Positions 58,598 to 61,895 of a stretch of DNA of 61,895 nt are shown piece by piece (within the stretch, counting starts at the first letter, position 1; every line of letters starts with the position of its first letter). A program made the translations under genes and the position numbers. Under the pieces are notes generated by a model. The model searched no databases, was not told where the DNA came from, and was given only the letters and a program-made list of their open reading frames with translations. This DNA comes from an uncultured Clostridia bacterium (GTDB taxonomy: Bacteria; Bacillota; Clostridia; Christensenellales; UBA1242): assembly GCA_944362965.1 (NCBI GenBank), contig CALVTR010000008.1:1-61895 (forward strand). The letters are read 5' to 3'.

Positions 58598-59602
58598 ATG
58601 TTTGAAAAAGGGAAAAAGGAATTTTTTAGGTATAAAGGCAAAAAATTGCCAGTATACGACAAAATAGAAGAAATGCTAGCGGATGGGCTGTTTTCACGCA
58701 CGGAAGTTATCATAATATGGGGCAAGAGAAGGACGGGGAAAAGTTCTCTTGCAGGCAAGTTCATGAGCGAATTTATGCGGCCAGAGATAGCTAAACAAGA
58801 CGTCGAAGTCTCTAGGCAAATATGTGACAAATTAAACGAAGCAGGCTACTCAATCCGTCCACCCAGCGATCATACAGTTTTTTGTGATACATTTTTTGAA
58901 ACAAAAGGTTTTATGAGAAAATCAAATTCAGCATATCAATTTAACTTTGTTGGCTTCGGCTTGCCTAATGAGATTCACTCCACGTCTTTAATATGCCCCA
59001 GTGGACGATATTTTTCAGATGAAACACAAGATTTGTTTGACAGTCATCTTGGAGCTTTGCCAACATTTGTAACGAAGGCAATAGAACTTTCAGGGCAATA
59101 TAAGTTATTCTTATGTTTTATAGCTCAGCGTCCAATGCGTATACATAAAGATATTCGAGACCTAGCCATATTTATTGAAGTTGTAGGTATGGTGAACGAA
59201 TATAGCAAATATGGCTATTTATTAGCGTCATATTGGGTTTGCAATATAATCTATGACAATTCTCAGCTTGAAAGTTATTTGTCTAGTAAAGATGAAGAAC
59301 TTATAGATAAACAAGTTGTTTTTAAATATCGTGGCAATATATTTAACTGTTATGATACTAACTACTTTATTCCAATGTTTGTTCGTGGTAAAGAGAATGA
59401 AGGTTTAACACTTATTAAAACTACCAGGACGAACTATTCAGCTGCATATTTTAAAGAATACTTTGAAAATCGTGTGGTTGATATACCTGAAACTTACCGT
59501 GGCAAAAAGCCAAAGGAAAAAGCAAAAAAGGAAGAAAAAGAGAAAAATAAAGATAAGGAGCAAAAGGAAGATGAGCGAAATGACGGAAAAGCGACAACGT
59601 AG
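58598..59602 (+). CDS. Zot/FtsK-like P-loop ATPase
   Basis: 334 aa. Walker A GKRRTGKS (residues 42-49), Walker B-like 'GRYFSDETQ' (136-144) and a sensor-like 'FIAQRPMRIHKDIRDLA' (174-190). This order matches Zot/pI-type ATPases (IDEAQ ... QHP..ID..VR.LV) that export filamentous phage DNA, and more broadly the FtsK/HerA family. No TM segment is apparent, unlike classical pI. The C-terminus is a Lys/Glu coiled coil. It overlaps the next gene by 32 nt. Packaging or DNA-transfer role inferred. Confidence 0.7.
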   Translation: MFEKGKKEFFRYKGKKLPVYDKIEEMLADGLFSRTEVIIIWGKRRTGKSSLAGKFMSEFMRPEIAKQDVEVSRQICDKLNEAGYSIRPPSDHTVFCDTFFETKGFMRKSNSAYQFNFVGFGLPNEIHSTSLICPSGRYFSDETQDLFDSHLGALPTFVTKAIELSGQYKLFLCFIAQRPMRIHKDIRDLAIFIEVVGMVNEYSKYGYLLASYWVCNIIYDNSQLESYLSSKDEELIDKQVVFKYRGNIFNCYDTNYFIPMFVRGKENEGLTLIKTTRTNYSAAYFKEYFENRVVDIPETYRGKKPKEKAKKEEKEKNKDKEQKEDERNDGKATT

Positions 59603-60044
59603 TTTTGAAGAGCTGCGAACAAAGGCTGATTATTTCGAAGAGATAAACAGCCTAGCTGCATTAGCTTCTGAATTAGCAGGTGCTAATGATAAAACAGTGA
59701 AATGTATTGAAGAAGTTATTCAACTTGTTATGCAGGCTTTTAAAAAGAAAGAAAAATACGTATTAGCCATTTCAAGTAAGTGGAGAAGACGTCAAGGTTT
59801 ATTTTCAAAGATACGTGATACTTTAATCGAACGCCAGGAAAATAAGCGTTTAAAGCAGGAACTTGAAAATGAAAAGCTCATCAAAGAGCTTGAGTCCTAT
59901 AGAAATAAGGCGGAAATTGACGTAGAACCGGAAGTTGAAGAGACGCAGAGTGCAGACAGCAATTCTTCTTTATTAGCCATAAAATCTTCTACAGAAGTGT
60001 CTGTAGAAGATAACGGAAGTGAAACTGAAGTGCTCGAATTTTAG
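59571..60044 (+). CDS. Hypothetical coiled-coil protein
   Basis: 157 aa from ATG 59571 (GGAGCAAAAGGAAG upstream); the longer frame upstream only shadows the ATPase. Helical, with 'RQENKRLKQELENEKLIKELESYRNKAE' coiled coil and an acidic tail. Overlap with the ATPase suggests the two products work together. No family recognised. Its last codons form the 5' arm of the large hairpin at 60040. Confidence 0.55.
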   Translation: MSEMTEKRQRSFEELRTKADYFEEINSLAALASELAGANDKTVKCIEEVIQLVMQAFKKKEKYVLAISSKWRRRQGLFSKIRDTLIERQENKRLKQELENEKLIKELESYRNKAEIDVEPEVEETQSADSNSSLLAIKSSTEVSVEDNGSETEVLEF

Positions 60045-60148
60045 AATTATCAAAAGAAAATCATGAAACAAACACATATAGTGATAAACGCCGAAAGCGA
60101 AGCGGGCGTTTTCACTATGTGTTGAGAAATGATTTTGATAATTCTAAA
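60040..60148. other. Large imperfect hairpin, about 109 nt
   Basis: Arms TTAGAATTATCAAAA / TTTTGATAATTCTAAA, AATCAT / ATGATT, CAACACATA-like / TATGTGTTG, and AAACGCC / GGGCGTTT pair across a short GC-rich loop. It is too long and lacks a T-run for a simple terminator. Packaging signal, replication origin or RNA-stabilising structure are options. Confidence 0.6.
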
Positions 60149-60289
60149 TAGAGCATGAGATGGAACAATTTATATAATAAAACCTTATATCAAAACGCGT
60201 CAGCGTTTTGCGATTGCGTTTTCGCAAATGCAATTTACACAAATTTTTTAATTTTTTATTTTTAAAATTTTTTAAAAATGGAGTGGAAT
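60149..60289. other. Non-coding segment with secondary hairpins
   Basis: AAACGC-GTCA-GCGTTT (about 60195-60210) and TTGC...GCAA stems, then an A/T-rich stretch with AAAATTTTTTAAAAA. Origin-like composition next to the large hairpin. Confidence 0.45.
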
Positions 60290-60547
60290 ATGTATAGAGA
60301 GTGTATTTCAAAAAATGAATTTATAGCTATTAAAAATTATGCAATACGCATAAAAGACATAGTATTATTTGATGTAAATCCTAAAAATAAAACTATTAAA
60401 GTAACGTTACGAAATGGTACTAAACTAAAAGCAAAATTTAAGTCAAAAATAGAATTTAATGTTTGTTTGGATTCCGTTTTTCAAACCATATCAGTAATAG
60501 ATTATCATCATCCGTTAGAATTTTTTAATAGGGGGTGGAATGTATGA
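60290..60547 (+). CDS. Hypothetical small protein
   Basis: 85 aa from ATG 60290, with GGAG 6 nt upstream (ATG 60278 would contain that site). Beta-rich, basic ('IKDIVLFDVNPKNKTIKVTLRNGTKLKAKFKSKIEFNVCLDSVFQTISVI'). No family recognised. Its 3' end overlaps the ATG of the next gene by 4 nt. Confidence 0.55.
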   Translation: MYRECISKNEFIAIKNYAIRIKDIVLFDVNPKNKTIKVTLRNGTKLKAKFKSKIEFNVCLDSVFQTISVIDYHHPLEFFNRGWNV

Positions 60548-60720
60548 CGCACAAAGAAATGCTTAAAGCGTTATTGCAGCAAGACAATGTTGATCAAAAG
60601 ACGCTTGCAAAGAAGATAGGCGTGTCGCCGTCTCAAATAACGCGTTGGCTTGCTTATGCTGAGCCTAGACTTGTACATTTTCGCAAAATTGAAGAATTAT
60701 ACAAGCAAATGGTCGGCTAG
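60544..60720 (+). CDS. Small HTH DNA-binding protein
   Basis: 58 aa from ATG 60544 (GGGGGTGG upstream). 'MLKALLQQDNVDQKTLAKKIGVSPSQITRWLAYAEPRLVHFRKIEELYKQM' is a Cro/C1-like or MerR-like HTH without a dimerisation tail. Late in the element near attR. Possible regulator of excision. Confidence 0.7.
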   Translation: MTHKEMLKALLQQDNVDQKTLAKKIGVSPSQITRWLAYAEPRLVHFRKIEELYKQMVG

Positions 60721-60823
60721 AATGAGCTGTAATCGATTTTTAAAAATATTTTTTGCGAAAAATCTGGCAAAAGTGCAATTTTTCTTTAAAAGAATTGCTT
60801 ATGCCTTTATATAGGGGGTTAAA

Positions 60824-61069
60824 ATGGGTCTTAGTGTATATAACCAGGTTGACAATAAAAAATACTTCAGCATTTCAACCATAAATAAGCTGACATTGGA
60901 AGAAAAAGGCATAAATCTACCAATATCTCAATTCAAAGCTATAGTCAGAAAAAGCCCACCACATATGAGTATAGCAACGGGTTCAGATAGAATAATGGGA
61001 CGCTGCAGACGAACTAACATCTATAGGTATGACGATTTTCTTTATTTAGCTGAGAAAAAGCAGGGGTGA
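60824..61069 (+). CDS. Hypothetical protein, possible excisionase-like
   Basis: 81 aa, TAGGGGGTT before ATG 60824. Basic C-terminal half 'FKAIVRKSPPHMSIATGSDRIMGRCRRTNIYRYDDFLYLAEKK' reads like a small winged-helix DNA-binding domain. Last gene before attR; small basic proteins in this position are often recombination directionality factors. No family match recognised. Confidence 0.5.
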   Translation: MGLSVYNQVDNKKYFSISTINKLTLEEKGINLPISQFKAIVRKSPPHMSIATGSDRIMGRCRRTNIYRYDDFLYLAEKKQG

Positions 61070-61592
61070 GCCAATGTAAAATATCAAATTTTTATTTAAA
61101 TTTAACAATAATTTTTTTAAAAACAGCAGATTTTGATCAAAAAAAGGTATATGCAATGTGCTATGCCTTTTTATTTTGTCTAAAAGCGGGTGAAGAAAAC
61201 TGCTAGCGATATAGCAAAATATTTCTACCACTAAAAGAAAAGTAGCAAAAGAAAATTATCCATATAGTTTATCTAAATACATATTTTTATTCATAGAGAA
61301 AAAATAATTACTAAGTTCTATTAAAATAAAAATATTATTATATATAATATATAATATACTTAATATTATACATGTTTGAAAAGGCGGAAGGAATAAAAAG
61401 AAAGTTTCAGCTATGTTACCATGTTCGAGTTTGTCATCATACAAACTGATAAAAGGGCGACCAAGTCGCCCGGCTAATAAAAGAAAAAATTATAAAAATA
61501 GTTTGGTCACATACAAAGTGCTTTGGTCAAAAGTTTGGTCATAGCCGTCAAATTTCCTTTATTTTAAATGTCTACAATAATTGGTGCGGAGC
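61070..61592. other. Right-end non-coding region of the element
   Basis: A/T-rich without a supported gene. Contains a minus-strand terminator-like hairpin GGGCGAC/GTCGCCC with TTTTA (61455-61471). Also holds three integrase arm repeats (61500-61541) and the inverted copy of the 19-bp left-end repeat (61539-61557). Confidence 0.6.
61500..61557. promoter_or_regulatory. Right arm-type integrase sites and 19-bp inverted repeat
   Basis: AGTTTGGTCA (61500-61509), CTTTGGTCAA (61521-61530), AGTTTGGTCA (61532-61541), identical to the left-end decamers. TCATAGCCGTCAAATTTCC (61539-61557) is the exact reverse complement of 48248-48266. Confidence 0.7.
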
Positions 61593-61645
61593 ATTTAGGT
61601 TCCAGTGGGAAACCGTGCAGGTTCAACTCCTGTTAGCCGCACCAA
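61593..61645 (+). repeat. attR: 53-bp direct repeat of tRNA-Leu 3' part
   Basis: Exact copy of 47045-47097 without the 5' half of the tRNA, marking the right boundary of the element. Confidence 0.93.
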
Positions 61646-61690
61646 ACAAAAATAATCCGAACCGATAGGCGAGGATTATTTTTGTTTGTA
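61645..61690 (+). terminator. Original tRNA-Leu terminator displaced by the insertion
   Basis: AACAAAAATAATCC (61645-61658) pairs with GGATTATTTTTGTTT (61673-61687), ending in T-rich sequence. Before integration it would have followed tRNA-Leu directly. The bases from here to 61820 hold no gene. Confidence 0.75.
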
Positions 61691-61820
61691 CTCTTATTTC
61701 TTATTTTTTCGTTTTTCATTTTTCTTTTAATTTCGGATTATTTTTGAAATAAGAAAGAAGAAAGAAAAAAAGTTATAGGGTATTTAAAGCTAAATTCAAA
61801 ACCATATTTCTATTTTTATT

Positions 61821-61848
61821 TTGAAACTTGATAATTGTATGATATAAT
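61821..61848 (+). promoter_or_regulatory. Promoter of the gene at the right edge
   Basis: TTGAAA (61821-61826), 16 nt, TATAAT (61843-61848). Confidence 0.7.
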
Positions 61849-61877
61849 TGTTTTACAGTTAAAGAGGTAAATTTAAT

Positions 61878-61895
61878 ATGAAAGTTATTGTAGAT
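61878..61895 (+). CDS. Start of a gene cut off by the window edge
   Basis: AAAGAGG precedes ATG 61878; only MKVIVD is visible. The promoter and ribosome site make it a real start, but the product cannot be identified. Confidence 0.6.

Noticed and set aside
61256-61444. Minus-strand 62-aa frame near attR
   Set aside because: A/T-rich hydrophobic translation with no ribosome site in the element's non-coding end; a gene is not supported.

Overview
The window is 61.9 kb of AT-rich DNA with Bacillota-type genes. Strong AGGAGG-type ribosome sites, TTGACA/TATAAT promoters and dense T-tailed terminators are visible. The holB-ricT-trmN6 neighbourhood, DegV, YitT, DUF1846 and secreted BspA-like leucine-rich-repeat and InlB-type (FxGW...YYAxF) proteins point to an uncultured low-GC, probably gut-dwelling, member of the Clostridia or a relative. 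That placement is inference from gene content; there is no rRNA in the window.

Layout. 1-579: end of a mobile element (C-terminus of a large serine recombinase) abutting tRNA-Ser(UGA). 728-4836: a metzincin-like peptidase, an XRE regulator coupled to an ankyrin/HEPN-like protein plus a partner, and a broken gene. 4945-18035: ordinary chromosome with a frameshifted Ca2+-type P-ATPase, a PH-domain membrane protein, a membrane protein carrying five AT-hooks, an interrupted InlB-repeat surface protein, rplI, a hypothetical gene with a leaderless promoter, and a minimal two-gene SufBC-like (SMS-type) Fe-S system. 18143-40875: three related surface-protein loci (19266, 26624, 38713) interleaved with housekeeping genes (fhs, holB, ricT, trmN6, DUF1846, GT4, degV, SDR, yitT, lipid kinase, MerR). 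41158-46606: uppP, a second P-type ATPase, a methyltransferase, and a hydrolase with a MerR-type promoter. 46873-47096: a tRNA-like relic and tRNA-Leu(UAG). 47045-61645: a 14.6 kb integrative element bounded by 53-bp direct repeats of the tRNA-Leu 3' half.

Most unusual system. Each of the three surface-protein loci is preceded by the same cassette. It has a promoter whose -35/-10 spacer is largely a G-tract (spacers 20, 16 and 18 nt), an 85-89 nt element that folds into a four-way cloverleaf with almost no unpaired bases, and a 47-48 aa ribbon-helix-helix (RHH) protein. Then come swarms of short hairpin units whose stems differ between copies by compensatory changes, and finally the secreted LRR protein. 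A fourth cloverleaf lies at 18143-18242 beside an XRE gene. The third locus has an additional structured 5' leader. I infer a phase-variable, RHH-controlled surface-antigen cassette, or a non-coding selfish hairpin family that colonised these loci. The covariation is read directly from the sequence; the function is not known.

The integrative element carries a tyrosine integrase with arm-type repeats, a divergent XRE repressor switch, a textbook hammerhead ribozyme (49677-49727) in a 5' leader, a winged-helix replication-type protein and a set of membrane-anchored or secreted proteins. One of these is an LRR protein related to the host's own surface proteins. It also has duplicated small basic genes with variable neighbours, a Zot/FtsK-like ATPase and a large imperfect hairpin. 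It could be an inovirus-like provirus or another small integrative element; no coat protein or rolling-circle Rep was recognised.
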